Position numbers and translations under genes: made by a program. DNA of 64,000 nt from Gudongella sp964575895 (GTDB taxonomy: Bacteria > Bacillota > Clostridia > Tissierellales > Tissierellaceae), in assembly GCA_964575895.1 (NCBI GenBank), contig CAZNTE010000006.1:1-64000 (forward strand). The letters run 5' to 3'. The notes below the pieces were generated by a model. It saw nothing but the letters and a program-made list of their open reading frames with translations, did no database searches and was not told the origin of the DNA. Numbering within the stretch: the stretch's first letter is position 1; each line of letters starts with the position of its first letter. Positions 53,352 through 62,488 of this stretch are shown one piece after another.

Positions 53352-53386
53352 GACAAAAAAGATACCCTGTTAAAACAAGGTATCTT
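53352..53386 (-). terminator. Terminator of the 326-aa lipoprotein gene
   Basis: An approximately 13-bp stem (53359-53371 with 53374-53386, one mismatch) with T6 on the minus-strand 3' side, 12 bp past the stop. Confidence 0.85.
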
Positions 53387-53398
53387 CTTGTTTAATAT

Positions 53399-54379
53399 TT
53401 ACTTGTATTCTCTAAGTGTCCTTACAGCTTCTTTAATATATCCATCAGCTTTTGCTAATATTCCATCATCAATAATCTTATTATTTGCTTTTAAATCCTC
53501 TAGATATAAATAAGTCATTGCTGATGTTACATAACCATCTGAAAGGATAGTTTTCTCGTATGATTCTAATACGTTATCAAATATCACCTTATTATCATAT
53601 GCAGCAATAGGAGTATTTGGGAGTCCTTTAAAATAAGCTGTTAACTTGTTTTCATATAGAACAATCAATTCCTCTTGTCTTTCACCAGATATATACCTAT
53701 TTAGATAGTTTTCTGTTTTCAATATCCTATCTGCCAAACCATCAAAATCAAGATTTAAGGAACCATCCATAAATGGTGGATTTTCAGAATCTATGGATCG
53801 AATTGCTAAATACTCCTTCCACTCATCAGTTATCTTAGGATCATAGGCTCTTAAACTCTGATAGTCTATTATAGTCTCAAAAGTTCCTTCAAGAATCATT
53901 AATTTGTAATGATTAGCAAATAAGTCTTCAACAAAGTCCTTAAGCTCAGTATTTTTGATTTCTTCGACACGTTCCTTTGGGAACATAGATGAAGGTTTAG
54001 CTGCAAAATCCTTGACTATCTCCTCAAGTTCACCTTCACTGTTTAAGGTCCATAATTCGTTATTCATTTTTTCTATATCCCTTATTAATGCCATTTCCAA
54101 CTGAGAAATCATCTTGTTTCCTTCCAGTTGTCCAAGAACAGGTAGATTTTCATCAATAAATAGTTTTAGATCTTTTGCAGACGCCTTATCATCTTCAACC
54201 AAAACCCTAAAGTCTTCCATGATTTTTGCTTTTTCATCCTCTTCCACTTCTTCAGCAGGTTGTGTTACTGGAGGTGTAACAGGGTCTTCTTCCACAACTT
54301 CTGATTCCTTCTTGCAAGCTGAGATGCTTAGTGCCAAAACCAACACTATTATTAAATATATTAATTTATTCTTTTTCAA
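53399..54379 (-). CDS. Lipoprotein of unknown function
   Basis: A 326-aa secreted lipoprotein: signal ending LSISAC (lipidated Cys22), an acidic Pro/Thr/Glu linker (~25-50), then a largely helical domain with no motif I recognise. It stands alone with its own terminator, upstream of the radical SAM/glycerate kinase operon on the same strand in position but separated by promoter-length DNA. Function unknown. Confidence 0.78.
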   Translation of the reverse strand: MKKNKLIYLIIVLVLALSISACKKESEVVEEDPVTPPVTQPAEEVEEDEKAKIMEDFRVLVEDDKASAKDLKLFIDENLPVLGQLEGNKMISQLEMALIRDIEKMNNELWTLNSEGELEEIVKDFAAKPSSMFPKERVEEIKNTELKDFVEDLFANHYKLMILEGTFETIIDYQSLRAYDPKITDEWKEYLAIRSIDSENPPFMDGSLNLDFDGLADRILKTENYLNRYISGERQEELIVLYENKLTAYFKGLPNTPIAAYDNKVIFDNVLESYEKTILSDGYVTSAMTYLYLEDLKANNKIIDDGILAKADGYIKEAVRTLREYK

Positions 54380-54463
54380 AACAATCCCTCCCTACATTTA
54401 TACTATCATTTTGTTTATACCCATATTAAAAGACCTCAATATATAGAAGTCTTTACAGTTTGA

Positions 54464-55387
54464 TTACAATATTGAGTTTTGGCCCTGGTAAATATCTTTC
54501 TCCTTCATTACACTGTCAATCTGGGCTAATACTGATAATTTATCACCACTCCATTTTGGCTCTACTAATAGATTTTTATCAGCATCTCCTGTTATCCTAT
54601 GGATAATAAAATCCTTTGGTAAATACATTAAGCCTTCAGTAACAATTTCAACATACTCATCCTTACTTAAAATTCTAAATGGATTCCTTTCAAAATATTT
54701 ATAAAGGTCAGTATCTCTTTGAATATACAAGGAGTGAAGCTTTATACCCCAAGTCATAGTATTACCTACATACTTTATTGACTGGATTATCTCTTCCTTT
54801 GTCTCATATGGAAGTCCAATTATTAGATGTGTAACTATTCTAATGTTTTCAATCTTTAAATTAGAAATTGCCTTATCATATATTTCTAGTGGATATCCTC
54901 GTCTAATAAACCTTGATGTTTTATCATGAATTGATTGTAATCCAAGTTCAACCCACAAAAATGTTCTTTTATTCAATTCCGATAAATATTTCATTACTTC
55001 CTCATCCAAACAATCTGGTCTAGTGGCTATAGCCAATCCAACTACTCCTGGTATTTCAAGAGCTTCTTCATAAAGACTCTTTAGTTTTTCAATGGGAGCA
55101 TAGGTGTTAGTAAAGTTTTGAAAATATACAATGAATTTATCTGTTTTCCACTTCTTTTTAATAATACTGATTTGCTCTGAAGCTTGGTCTTTAATTGTTC
55201 CTCTTTCAGATGTAAATTCTCCTGCACCTTTTTCTCCACAAAAGATACATCCTCCAAAGCCAACTTTTCCGTCCCTATTTGGACAGCTAAATCCTCCATC
55301 TATAGATATTTTAGCCACTTTTTCTCCAAAAACTCTTTTTAACTCAGCATTAAGAGTGTTGTATCTTTTTCCATCCAAATCTATCAC
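54464..55387 (-). CDS. Radical SAM protein of the TIGR01212/YtqA family
   Basis: A 307-aa radical SAM protein. The start of the barrel has the family cysteine pattern CPNRDGKVGFGGCIFC, with spacing unlike the classic CxxxCxxC, and later GVVGLAIATRPDCLDEEV and LWVELGLQSIHDKTSRFIRRG. Members are annotated as YtqA/YhcC-like; the YhcC/Elp3-related fold suggests tRNA or small-molecule modification, but no substrate is known to me. The start is GTG with close AAGGA; the TTG four codons later is possible. It follows the glycerate kinase gene by 5 bp. Confidence 0.9.
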   Translation of the reverse strand: MIDLDGKRYNTLNAELKRVFGEKVAKISIDGGFSCPNRDGKVGFGGCIFCGEKGAGEFTSERGTIKDQASEQISIIKKKWKTDKFIVYFQNFTNTYAPIEKLKSLYEEALEIPGVVGLAIATRPDCLDEEVMKYLSELNKRTFLWVELGLQSIHDKTSRFIRRGYPLEIYDKAISNLKIENIRIVTHLIIGLPYETKEEIIQSIKYVGNTMTWGIKLHSLYIQRDTDLYKYFERNPFRILSKDEYVEIVTEGLMYLPKDFIIHRITGDADKNLLVEPKWSGDKLSVLAQIDSVMKEKDIYQGQNSIL

Positions 55388-55392
55388 TATCC

Positions 55393-56508
55393 TTATTCTA
55401 CAATACTTATAATTGCACCAATCATTTTTTCCAATAATTCCTTACAATCAGGATAATACTTATCAGTATCTATTTCGTAATTGTATAGTGAATAGATGCC
55501 TGTAAAACCTTTTTGATATAATTCCTCATATCCAGCTCCTAAACTCCCAAATACTCCAACCATGGGTACATGGTTTCTTTTAGCAAGTTCTGCTAGCTTC
55601 ATCATTCCCTTATGAAGTTTTATGTTACTCCTTAAAACCTCCATACCAGTAAGTACAAGGTCTGCTTCTCTTATGTCATCTTCAATATTTGTTAAGTTTA
55701 AGAAAGCTTCTACAACTCCAATTATTTCTCCCTTTAAGAAGGCATATACTCCAGCTCCAACCCCACCACCTGCTCCAGTACCCCTTAAAGCTTCCACATC
55801 CACGCCTGTGAACTTTTCTATCTCCATTGCATAGTTTCTTAATCCCCTATCTAAGGATTGTATCATTAATGAGTTAGCTCCCTTTGTAGCTCCATATCCA
55901 TATGCAATTCCTCTGACTCCTGAATACATGTTTATATAATCTGTTACTATGTGAAAGGTAGAGTCCCTTACATCTTTACTTACCATAGAGTCATCTATTT
56001 CTCTTATGGAATATAGACCCTTCCCTGATGAGGGAACCGTATTGCCATCTTTATCTAAAAATCTATACCCCAAGGCGCTTAAAATACCTATCCCTCCATC
56101 ATTGGTAGCACTTCCGTAAGTAAATATATAGAAATCCCTTATGCCTTTATCCATAGCATCCTTAATAAGCAGTCCAGTCCCATATGTGCTAGTTAATAAT
56201 GGATTCTTTTCATTTTCCCCCATTAATTTAAGTCCTGATGCCTCTCTTATGTCAATAAGAGCAGATTCATTGTTTAAAACTCCATACTTTGCTTTTATCT
56301 CTCTAAAATATGGATCAACAGTATCTATATTAAGTATCTCACCACCAAAATATTTACATTGTGTTAAGGGATCGTAACCCCTTGTAAGTGGATACTTTCT
56401 TATACTTGCATCTTCAATAATATTAAGTACACCTTTTTCCATAGTATTTGTCATTTCAATGGGATCCAAAGTTCCTCTTATTCCACTAGGTAAAATTACA
56501 ACCTTCAT
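55393..56508 (-). CDS. Glycerate kinase, GarK/GlxK family
   Basis: A 371-aa glycerate kinase of the type found in Firmicutes: N-terminal ILPSGIRGTLDPIEMTNTMEKGV, FTYGSATNDGGIGILSALGYRFLD and the glycine-rich GTGAGGGVGAGVYAFLKGE, and LVLTGMEVLRSNIKLHKGM. The first motif differs slightly from the usual DSFKGSL, so activity on a related substrate is possible. First gene of a two-gene operon with the radical SAM protein. Three 19-bp repeats lie in its upstream region. Confidence 0.85.
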   Translation of the reverse strand: MKVVILPSGIRGTLDPIEMTNTMEKGVLNIIEDASIRKYPLTRGYDPLTQCKYFGGEILNIDTVDPYFREIKAKYGVLNNESALIDIREASGLKLMGENEKNPLLTSTYGTGLLIKDAMDKGIRDFYIFTYGSATNDGGIGILSALGYRFLDKDGNTVPSSGKGLYSIREIDDSMVSKDVRDSTFHIVTDYINMYSGVRGIAYGYGATKGANSLMIQSLDRGLRNYAMEIEKFTGVDVEALRGTGAGGGVGAGVYAFLKGEIIGVVEAFLNLTNIEDDIREADLVLTGMEVLRSNIKLHKGMMKLAELAKRNHVPMVGVFGSLGAGYEELYQKGFTGIYSLYNYEIDTDKYYPDCKELLEKMIGAIISIVE

Positions 56509-56540
56509 ATTATTCCCTACTTTCTTTATGTTTCTAGGTG

Positions 56541-56597
56541 AATTTTTACCCTAAAATGAAATTTTTACTCTAAAATGAAATTTTTACTCTAAAATAA
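56541..56597. repeat. Three tandem 19-bp repeats upstream of the glycerate kinase gene
   Basis: The unit AATTTTTACYCTAAAATRA occurs at 56541, 56560 and 56579 with at most two changes. It lies 32 bp upstream of the glycerate kinase start and just after the FprA terminator. The near two-turn period fits cooperative regulator binding, but a simple expansion is also possible. Confidence 0.75.
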
Positions 56598-56620
56598 ATA
56601 GCAGGTCTTCTCGACCTGCT
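56585..56620 (-). terminator. Terminator of the FprA gene
   Basis: An 8-bp perfect stem AGCAGGTC/GACCTGCT (56600-56607 with 56613-56620), followed on the minus strand by ATTTATTTTA. Confidence 0.8.
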
Positions 56621-56627
56621 AAAGTTA

Positions 56628-57818
56628 CTACTTAAAGGATTCTATAAATTTAACACCAAACTCCCTGCACTCTTCCTTGGCCTCTTCAGTAGGATTCCAA
56701 AGAGCTTTTATGCCATCCTGTACAATTTCAAAACCAGCTTCTTCTAATTTCTCTTGTAGTATCTTAACTGATTCACCGCTCCATCCATATGATCCAAAGG
56801 ATGCTGCCTTCTTGTTCTTAAAATCCAATCCTCTTATCATATCCATTATTCCACCAGTTGCATGTTGTATACTCTTATTCACTGTAGAAGAACCAAATAA
56901 TACACCTTTTGCCTTGAATATTTCTGTTATTATATCGTTCTTATCAGTGATAGCTGCATTGTATAATTTAACCACAACTTCTGGATCAGCTTTTCTTATT
57001 CCTTCGGCAATAGCTTCTCCCATTCGTCTTGTTCCATGCCACATGGAGTCATATATAATTGTAATTTGATTTTCTTGATAATTGTTTGCCCATTCCAAAT
57101 ACTTAAGAACTATTTGAGCTGGATCATCTCTCCATATTATACCATGGGATGTTGCAATCATACTTAGTGGTAGGTTAAATCCTAAAATCTCATTTATCTT
57201 CATTGTTACTAGTTTGCTAAAAGGAGTCAGTATGTTTGCATAATATTTAATTGCCTCATTCCATAATTCACATTGGTCCACCTTGTCATTATACATAAAC
57301 TCTGATGCGTAATGTTGACCAAAGGCATCATTACTGAATAGTATATTGTCACCACTCATGTATGTCATCATAGAATCTGGCCAATGAAGCATCCTAGCTT
57401 CGACAAATGTTAAAGTAGACTCTCCTATATCCAGAGTATCCCCAGTTTTAACTTCTACAAAGTTCCAATCCTCATGGTAATGACCTTCCAGTATCTTCCT
57501 TCCATTCTTGGTACAATAAACTGGTGTATTAGGGATTTCCTTAAGTAATAAAGGTAGTGTACCACTGTGGTCAACTTCACCATGTTGTGCAATTATATAG
57601 TCGATCTCATTTAGGTCAATAATCTTTTTTAAATTTGCTATATACTCATTTGCGTATGGTTCCCACACAGTATCGATAAGTACAGTTTTTTCATCTCTTA
57701 TAAGATATGAATTATAAGATGTTCCTTTATCAGTTGAGTACTCATCACCATGGAATCTCCTTAATTCCCAGTCAATCTTTCCTACCCATGTTACCTTGTC
57801 CGTCATTTTAAAGCTCAT
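56628..57818 (-). CDS. FprA-family flavodiiron protein
   Basis: A 396-aa soluble enzyme reducing O2 to water and/or NO to N2O. The metallo-beta-lactamase-like domain (~1-250) has every diiron ligand visible: HGEVDHSG, His in LHWPDSM, Asp in SNDAFGQH and His in ATSHGIIW. A flavodoxin domain (~255-396) begins TIIYDSMWHGTRRMGEAIA, the FMN phosphate loop. It is divergent from a hemerythrin gene with 83 bp between them, which suggests a shared oxygen/NO defence. Confidence 0.95.
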   Translation of the reverse strand: MSFKMTDKVTWVGKIDWELRRFHGDEYSTDKGTSYNSYLIRDEKTVLIDTVWEPYANEYIANLKKIIDLNEIDYIIAQHGEVDHSGTLPLLLKEIPNTPVYCTKNGRKILEGHYHEDWNFVEVKTGDTLDIGESTLTFVEARMLHWPDSMMTYMSGDNILFSNDAFGQHYASEFMYNDKVDQCELWNEAIKYYANILTPFSKLVTMKINEILGFNLPLSMIATSHGIIWRDDPAQIVLKYLEWANNYQENQITIIYDSMWHGTRRMGEAIAEGIRKADPEVVVKLYNAAITDKNDIITEIFKAKGVLFGSSTVNKSIQHATGGIMDMIRGLDFKNKKAASFGSYGWSGESVKILQEKLEEAGFEIVQDGIKALWNPTEEAKEECREFGVKFIESFK

Positions 57819-57901
57819 TTAAAACCCTCCTTTATTTTTTATGTTATTCTTCCCATAATTTGGGTAAGATTAAAACCAGTATAATTAATTGAGGTGATAT
57901 T

Positions 57902-58459
57902 ATGAAGTCCATAGATATTATGGTTGAAGAACACCAAAATATCAGACGTATGCTAAATGTTATTAGAGAAGTATCTTACAGGGTGATGACTAAAGGTGAA
58001 TACGAAGTTGAAGATTTTTATCTAGCCATTGATTTTGTAAGAAATTATGCCGATAAACTTCATCATGGAAAAGAAGAGGATATCCTCTTTGAAGCCATGA
58101 ACAAGCAAATCGAAAAACTAGCTAAATCAGGTGCAATAACAGGTATGTATATAGAACATGATCAAGGCAGATTATTCATTGCGAATCTTGAAAATGGTCT
58201 TAATAATTTTAAGGAAGGCAATGATAAAGCCCGCCTGGATATTATTGCAAATGCTATAGCATATGCAGATCTGTTAAATAGACATATTGAAAAAGAAAAT
58301 ACTGCCCTTTACAAATTTGCAGAAAATATGCTACCTGATGAAATCAAGGAATCCATTGATTTAGATTGCCATAAGATTGAATTAGAAGCAACTAATAATG
58401 GTATCCAAGCAAGGCACTTAAATATATTAAAGATATTAGAAGATAAGTATCTTGTATAG
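57902..58459 (+). CDS. Hemerythrin-like HHE-domain protein
   Basis: A 185-aa helical protein with hemerythrin-type ligands: H in EEHQNIRRM, HH in LHHGKEEDILF, H in IEHDQGR and NRHIEKENTALY. It should bind a diiron centre and O2 or NO. ATG follows GAGGTGAT, and a TATAAT -10 lies about 25 bp upstream. Single gene, divergent from fprA. Confidence 0.9.
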   Translation: MKSIDIMVEEHQNIRRMLNVIREVSYRVMTKGEYEVEDFYLAIDFVRNYADKLHHGKEEDILFEAMNKQIEKLAKSGAITGMYIEHDQGRLFIANLENGLNNFKEGNDKARLDIIANAIAYADLLNRHIEKENTALYKFAENMLPDEIKESIDLDCHKIELEATNNGIQARHLNILKILEDKYLV

Positions 58460-58463
58460 TCTT

Positions 58464-58490
58464 AAAGCCTAGAAATAGGCTTTATTCTAT
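58464..58490 (+). terminator. Bidirectional terminator between the hemerythrin and Crp/Fnr genes
   Basis: An 8-bp stem AAAGCCTA/TAGGCTTT (58464-58471 with 58476-58483) with GAAA loop, T-rich after it and overlapping the convergent regulator's stop. Confidence 0.82.
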
Positions 58491-59159
58491 TTCTTTTAAC
58501 CCCTCTTCATTGAGAATATGAATTTGCCTGTGACCTTTCAATTTTATAAATCCATTTTCCTGAAAATAAGTTAACTTTCTACTTAATGTCTCCTGACTCA
58601 TTCCTAATAATGATGCCCAGTCACCTTTGGTCATTACTAAGTTAACTATCCCACCATCTTGAAGATCTAAAATACTCTTTGCTATTCTTCTCTCCACAGA
58701 ACTTAGGCTAATGTCTTCTACCAGAGTTTCGGCTTTTTCAAGTCTTTTGCTTAACTCCTCTAAAATTTTAAATGATATGGAAGGATACCTCCCCATTAAA
58801 GATTTGATATCCTTGCCATCTATCTTACACATTATTGTGTTTTCAGTTGCAATCGCACTATCTGTTGAAGCTTTATCATTAAAAAGGGTTAGCTCACCCA
58901 TAAACTGTCCAGGACCTAAGACCCTTAAAATTTGTTCTTTCCCCGCTTCATTTGTCCTTGTTATTTTAACCCTGCCCTTATGAATTACATAAAGACTATC
59001 TGTTCTTTCTCCAGCCCAATAGATAATTTCACCTTTAGAAACAATTTTTTCATTTGTAATTAAGGCAATTTCAATCATTTCATCCTTTGAAAGATTGCTA
59101 AATATAGGAACTAGTTCTATACAGTTTCTACCATCTCTTTGGTGACAATTGCAATTCAT
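58482..59159 (-). CDS. Crp/Fnr-family regulator with FNR-like recognition helix and N-terminal cysteines
   Basis: A 225-aa regulator: cNMP-binding-type beta roll (~18-130), long dimer helix, HTH (~150-220). The recognition helix has E190-T-L-S193-R194, the residues FNR uses to read TTGA half-sites. Cysteines at 3, 5 and 13 plus C111 could hold an Fe-S cluster as in FNR, or a disulfide as in lactobacillal FLP (C13 and C111). It follows the P-type ATPase by 11 bp in one operon, and TTGACCTAGGTCAA upstream of the operon is the expected operator. Confidence 0.92.
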   Translation of the reverse strand: MNCNCHQRDGRNCIELVPIFSNLSKDEMIEIALITNEKIVSKGEIIYWAGERTDSLYVIHKGRVKITRTNEAGKEQILRVLGPGQFMGELTLFNDKASTDSAIATENTIMCKIDGKDIKSLMGRYPSISFKILEELSKRLEKAETLVEDISLSSVERRIAKSILDLQDGGIVNLVMTKGDWASLLGMSQETLSRKLTYFQENGFIKLKGHRQIHILNEEGLKEIE

Positions 59160-59170
59160 ATAATTTCTCC

Positions 59171-61042
59171 TTAATTCATAACTTTTCTTTTACTAAAACC
59201 TTTATCTCCATATCCCAATAATCTTACTGCATTTATAATCACTAAAAGTACACTCAATTCATGTACCAACATTCCAAAGGATAAATTTACAGTTTTAACC
59301 AAAACTCCTAATAATAATAGGGCAGCTACGCCAATTGCAAAGTATATGTTTTGTTTCATATTTCTAACTGTTGCTCTACTAAGTCCAATTGCATGGGATA
59401 GTCTTTTGATTTCCTCTGACATCAGTACAACATCTGCAGTTTCCATTGCAACATCTTTGCCAGCTCCACCAATGGCTATACCAAGTTCTGCCGAAGCAAG
59501 TGCTGGTGCATCGTTTACTCCATCACCTACCATTGCAGTGGCTCCATACTTCTCTTGCAAAGTTATTACTGCCTTTACCTTATCTTCTGGCATTAGTTCA
59601 GAATACCATTCGTCGATACCTAATTCATTGGATATAGCCTTAGCGGCTCTTTCATTATCTCCAGTTAGCATAACTACTTTTTCAATTCCTAATGATTTTA
59701 GATTTTTAATTAAATCCTTGGCATCTTCTCTTACAATATCAGCTATTGCTATAATACCCATTACATTCATATTTAATCCTATTAATATGGCAGTTTGCCC
59801 TATGTCTTCTTCCTCTTGTAGTATACTTTCATAGGTATCTAGTTTGTACCCATTATCTAATAATAATCTTCTATTTCCTATTAGGTATTCTTTTCCTTCA
59901 ATTTTAGCTTTTATACCCTGACCAGTAATTATCTGAGCATCTTCTAAACTACCTTGAATTTCACCTAATTCTTCCTTAGCATAATTAATTATTGCCCTTC
60001 CTAAAGGGTGTTCAGAATAAGATTCAGCTAATGCAGTTACTCTTAATAGTTCATCTTTCTCAATACCAAAGGCTAAAACGTCTGTAACCATTGGTTTCCC
60101 AAGTGTAAGAGTGCCAGTCTTGTCAAAAGCAAGTACCTTAATCTTTCCAAGCTTTTCCATTATTTCTCCACCCTTAACCAAGACTCCATGTTTGGCTCCA
60201 TTTCCGATACCAGCAACAATGGATACAGGTGTTGATATTACTAAGGCACCAGGACAAGCTATAACCAATAAGGTCAATGATAGAACTATATCTCTTGTTA
60301 CTAGATAAAGTAAAGTTGCTAAAACGATAATTCCTGGAGTATAGTATCTTGAGAACTTCTCTAAAAACTTCTGAGTCTTTGCTTTCTTATCCTGGGCTTC
60401 TTCCACCATTTCTAATATCCTGGCAAAAGTTGTATCATCTCCAACTCTATCTGCACGTACCTTTAGATACCCAGATTCAACTATGGTTCCAGAAAACACA
60501 CCATCTTCTACTGACCTATTAACAGGTAGGGATTCTCCTGTTATGGCTGCTTGATTAATATATGCATTCCCTTCAATAATAACTCCATCTACTGAAATCT
60601 TTTCTCCAGGCTTAATTAAAACAATTTCACCCTCAAGGACATCTTCTGGATCAACCTCTATTTCTTGACCCTCTCTAATTACCCTTGCAGTATCTGGGGC
60701 TAAATCAAGTAATGCCCTTATTGATGATCTAGTTTTTTCAATCGTTCTTGATTCTAAATAGTCCCCTAACATAAAAAGAAAGGTAACAGCTGCTGCTTCC
60801 CAATACTCTCCAATAAACAAGGCTCCAGTAACTGCTATTGTAACCAAGGCATCAATTCCAACTATCTTGTATTTCAGTGCTTCAAAAGCATTCTTAAATA
60901 TGGGAATACCAGCCACTAGAGTTGTTCCAAGCATAAATGCTATAGTAATGGGAGCATATCCTTGAAGTTCCTTTAATATGAAAGATATTACCACCAATAC
61001 TGATGCAATTATTACTCTATTTTTTTTACTTAGTTTTGTCAT
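59171..61042 (-). CDS. P1B-type heavy-metal ATPase with CPG transmembrane motif
   Basis: A 623-aa metal-exporting or importing ATPase. The actuator loop has TGES (168-171), the phosphorylation site is DKTGTLT (D307), HP lies at 345-346, and the GDGVND hinge is near 505. The membrane metal site reads C263-P-G instead of the CPC of Cu+ and Zn/Cd pumps; the last helices carry LVHELSVLLVIINAVRLLG. No HMA domain is fused at the N-terminus; it is supplied by the separate 70-aa gene upstream. The metal is uncertain: Zn/Cd-like by overall similarity, or another ion. Confidence 0.92.
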   Translation of the reverse strand: MTKLSKKNRVIIASVLVVISFILKELQGYAPITIAFMLGTTLVAGIPIFKNAFEALKYKIVGIDALVTIAVTGALFIGEYWEAAAVTFLFMLGDYLESRTIEKTRSSIRALLDLAPDTARVIREGQEIEVDPEDVLEGEIVLIKPGEKISVDGVIIEGNAYINQAAITGESLPVNRSVEDGVFSGTIVESGYLKVRADRVGDDTTFARILEMVEEAQDKKAKTQKFLEKFSRYYTPGIIVLATLLYLVTRDIVLSLTLLVIACPGALVISTPVSIVAGIGNGAKHGVLVKGGEIMEKLGKIKVLAFDKTGTLTLGKPMVTDVLAFGIEKDELLRVTALAESYSEHPLGRAIINYAKEELGEIQGSLEDAQIITGQGIKAKIEGKEYLIGNRRLLLDNGYKLDTYESILQEEEDIGQTAILIGLNMNVMGIIAIADIVREDAKDLIKNLKSLGIEKVVMLTGDNERAAKAISNELGIDEWYSELMPEDKVKAVITLQEKYGATAMVGDGVNDAPALASAELGIAIGGAGKDVAMETADVVLMSEEIKRLSHAIGLSRATVRNMKQNIYFAIGVAALLLLGVLVKTVNLSFGMLVHELSVLLVIINAVRLLGYGDKGFSKRKVMN

Positions 61043-61058
61043 GGTACTCCCTCTCTTT

Positions 61059-61271
61059 CTACTTTTCTTTTAATACTTCAAAACCTAACTTAGCAATTCT
61101 GTTCTTAATTGTTTCTGAATCTACAACATTTTCATCATACTCAAGTTTAATCTTCGATGTATTGAAGAACACTTCGTATTCCAATACCCCTTCTGTTTTC
61201 TTAAGCATTCCTTCAAGTTTCATTGTACATGATGGACATGTTAAGGTATCTAATTGATATGTTTTTTTCAT
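61059..61271 (-). CDS. Heavy-metal-associated (HMA) domain protein
   Basis: A 70-aa cytosolic metallochaperone-like HMA domain with the metal site TCPSCTMKLEG (CxxC) and the ferredoxin-like ending IAKLGFEV. It probably feeds the ATPase next to it (16-bp gap). GAGGAGTG sets ATG 61271 as start; the GTG at 61280 lies inside the ribosome binding site. First gene of the HMA-ATPase-Crp/Fnr operon. Confidence 0.92.
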   Translation of the reverse strand: MKKTYQLDTLTCPSCTMKLEGMLKKTEGVLEYEVFFNTSKIKLEYDENVVDSETIKNRIAKLGFEVLKEK

Positions 61272-61332
61272 TTTAATCACTCCTCATCTCTATCTCTTAA
61301 TCTTATACTAACTTAATTCTTAATATGATTCT

Positions 61333-61346
61333 TTGACCTAGGTCAA
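61333..61346 (-). promoter_or_regulatory. FNR-type palindrome before the metal-ATPase operon
   Basis: TTGACCTAGGTCAA is a perfect 14-bp palindrome of the form TTGA-N6-TCAA, 62 bp upstream of the HMA gene. The regulator encoded at the end of the same operon has the matching ETLSR recognition helix. Confidence 0.75.
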
Positions 61347-61356
61347 AATTTTGAAT

Positions 61357-62385
61357 TTAATTACTATTATAATAATCTCTTATACTATTGATGAATCCAT
61401 CAACATCTTCCTTATTTGTATCAAAGGACATAACTAATCTAATTAAGCCTTCTCTTTCATCTATCACATAGAATCCAAATCTTTTCAGTAAATGGTCAAT
61501 TAAATCCTGTTCCATATAGGCAAAAATCATATTTGTTTTAAAATCTGATTTTAACTTAATCTTGTCAAATTCCATCAATTTTTCAACCATGTATCTTCCC
61601 ATACTATTGGCATTAACAGCATTTATCTTCCATACATCTTCATCTAGAAAAGCTAAAAACTGAGCTGATACAAACCTCATCTTTGACAACAACTGCATTC
61701 CTTGTTTTCTATAAAACTTATAGCGGGAAGAGATCTCATTATTTAGAACAACAATAGCCTCACCCATCATCATTCCATTTTTTGTTCCACCAAAGGAAAG
61801 AATATCAACCCCAGTATCAGTAACCATTTCTTTGAAAGAGGTATCAAGAGCAACTACAGCATTGGAAATTCGTGCCCCATCCATATGAAGATACATATTA
61901 TTTTCATGGGCAAAATCAGCAATATCCTTTATTTCATCTAAGGAATATAAGGTTCCCAGTTCAGTTGTTTGAGATATGGAAATTACCTTTGGCTGTGATG
62001 CATGTTCATCCCCAACCACTGATAGCAGAGGCTTTATATCATCAATTGATACTTTCCCGTCCCTATTAGGTACATGAATAATCTTACTTCCACTTATCTT
62101 TTCCAGTGCACCGCATTCATCTACATTAATATGGGCAGTATCCGCACTAACAACTCCTTCAAAAGATCTTAGTAATCCACTAAGTCCTATAACATTTGCT
62201 GCAGTTCCAGTTGTAACAAAATACACATCCACATCTTTCCCAAATGAATCTCGCATCTTTTCTATTGCTATTTTTGTTGTAGTATCAGCTCCATAGGGAT
62301 AATCGTGTTCAAAATTTGCTTCTAACATAGCTTTAAGTACTTTTTCATGAACCCCTGATGTATTATCACTTTTAAACGTTTTCAT
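61357..62385 (-). CDS. Low-specificity threonine aldolase (PLP-dependent)
   Basis: A 342-aa fold-type I PLP enzyme splitting threonine into glycine and acetaldehyde. Landmarks: FKSDNTSGVHEKVLKAM at the start, HMDGARISNA (PLP-binding Asp169) and SFGGTKNGMMMGEA with Schiff-base Lys202. Length matches LtaE-type enzymes. ATG follows AAGGAGTGA. Its 3' end lies just next to the FNR-type palindrome, which is not in its own promoter. Confidence 0.93.
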   Translation of the reverse strand: MKTFKSDNTSGVHEKVLKAMLEANFEHDYPYGADTTTKIAIEKMRDSFGKDVDVYFVTTGTAANVIGLSGLLRSFEGVVSADTAHINVDECGALEKISGSKIIHVPNRDGKVSIDDIKPLLSVVGDEHASQPKVISISQTTELGTLYSLDEIKDIADFAHENNMYLHMDGARISNAVVALDTSFKEMVTDTGVDILSFGGTKNGMMMGEAIVVLNNEISSRYKFYRKQGMQLLSKMRFVSAQFLAFLDEDVWKINAVNANSMGRYMVEKLMEFDKIKLKSDFKTNMIFAYMEQDLIDHLLKRFGFYVIDEREGLIRLVMSFDTNKEDVDGFINSIRDYYNSN

Positions 62386-62488
62386 TATAAATCACTCCTT
62401 ATTCTATTTAATATTTTTGAATATTATAACCTACTTAAGTATACACTAATATGATATAATCGAATCATCAAAAATTTGAGGTGGTATC

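Noticed and set aside
59346..59834. 162-aa plus-strand ORF
   Set aside because: Antisense to the P-type ATPase hinge region; its Ser/Ile-rich content reflects the opposite strand's codons.
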